DNA of 6,122 nt from NCBI GenBank assembly GCA_025936955.1, contig JAICSL010000117.1:1-6122 (forward strand). Direction: 5' to 3'. The notes beneath the pieces were generated by a model. The model was not told the origin of the DNA and did no database searches. It saw only the letters and a list, made by a program, of their open reading frames with translations. Both the position numbers and the translations under genes were made by a program. The stretch comes from Nitrososphaeraceae archaeon. Lineage in GTDB: Archaea > Thermoproteota > Nitrososphaeria > Nitrososphaerales > Nitrososphaeraceae. Positions 5,642 through 6,122 of this stretch are shown piece by piece. Positions within the stretch are counted from its first letter, which is position 1; each line of letters starts with the position of its first letter.

Positions 5642-6122
5642 TGAATATCTATAAGTTGTGGATTCCAATATTTGCAATTGTAACCAAGGACATTAGTATC
5701 TGGTTACGACAACCCACAGCAATAGCCGCCACAATTCTTCCTGCTATTGCATTCATGGTTATATTGTATTTTGGAGCTCAAGCAGTAGGACGCAACCCAG
5801 TGGCTATTGTTGTGCAGGATAAAGGCCCACATGCACAAGAACTAGTTAAGATACTCAACAGATCTGATGCATTCAGAGTTATCATGATTACATCGCAGAA
5901 GGAGAAGGCAGAGGATGCATTAACACACATCAAAGTCGCAGCGGTTATATCTATACCTTCAGGCTTTGACACAGCCTATAATACTCACAAACCTGATCCA
6001 GTTAAGATTCACATAAACAACCTCAATCTTGATTTTACTAACGACTTGCGTCGATCGTTGCCTGCTGCTATTACTGAGTTCTATGGAGAAAAGAGTAATC
6101 AAAGCAATCCTATTAAAATTCA
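5641..6122 (+). CDS. ABC-2 type permease, second subunit (3' end beyond window)
   Basis: The frame is open from ATG 5641-5643 to the window end, 160 codons and 2 bases, with no stop. A helix at about 28-47 is followed by the outer domain starting at RNPVAIVVQDKGPHAQEL. It contains INNLNLDFTNDLRRSLP at 125-141, the same residue numbers as the matching motif in the preceding permease, and AITEFY follows as AITSFY does there. The two proteins are therefore tandem paralogs from a duplication, now clearly diverged. The expected remaining five helices lie outside the window. The start overlaps the previous stop by one base (TAATG), which supports translational coupling. It is predicted to pair with the first permease and the ATPase in one exporter. 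Homodimers of each permease are an alternative that sequence cannot exclude. Confidence 0.92.
   Translation, partial: MNIYKLWIPIFAIVTKDISIWLRQPTAIAATILPAIAFMVILYFGAQAVGRNPVAIVVQDKGPHAQELVKILNRSDAFRVIMITSQKEKAEDALTHIKVAAVISIPSGFDTAYNTHKPDPVKIHINNLNLDFTNDLRRSLPAAITEFYGEKSNQSNPIKI

Noticed and set aside
5778..5972. Open frame of 64 codons on the minus strand
   Set aside because: It lies inside the second permease, whose frame is supported by paralogy with the first.
1..6122. tRNA, rRNA, CRISPR array, insertion sequence or attachment site
   Set aside because: No tRNA-like GGTTCRANYCC arm, no regularly spaced repeats, no transposase frame and no paired terminal repeats were seen on reading both strands.

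Overview
AT-rich window with archaeal character. My best guess is an ammonia-oxidising archaeon of the Nitrososphaerales, perhaps Nitrosocosmicus-like. This is an inference from three things: a single-finger C2H2 protein, small zinc-ribbon and membrane proteins, and a DrrA-type ABC exporter with two different permeases, set in long gene-poor, decayed DNA. No rRNA, tRNA or CRISPR array was seen to anchor the taxonomy.

Positions 1-1509 hold three decaying genes that only appear when frames are joined. They are a C2H2 zinc-finger gene on the minus strand, running off the left edge; the 3' two thirds of a short-chain dehydrogenase (SDR) gene on the plus strand; and a gene of about 190 codons on the minus strand from a family I do not recognise. 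Each carries frameshifts or in-frame stops, yet the protein sequence is still readable, so the decay looks fairly recent.

Positions 1591-2088 hold one intact gene for a charge-segregated coiled-coil protein: acidic N-terminal half, 40-residue zipper, strongly basic tail. Positions 2089-3499 contain no full-length gene. They hold a nested inverted repeat, a 56-residue membrane protein with a good ribosome binding site that looks like a shortened DUF2061 protein, a zinc-ribbon remnant without a start codon, a possible decayed antisense frame, another inverted repeat and a weak short ORF.

Positions 3500-6122 are an intact operon: a DrrA-type ABC ATPase, an ABC-2 permease 21 bp downstream, and a second, paralogous ABC-2 permease whose start overlaps the first one's stop by one base and which continues past the window end. 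Together they predict an exporter with a homodimeric ATPase and a heterodimeric membrane part. Substrate unknown; drug, lipid or other small hydrophobic compound export is the family expectation.

I found no convincing new multi-gene system. The points most worth following are the coiled-coil protein, the unrecognised decayed family, the paired permeases, and the ATPase switch residue (Asn instead of His).
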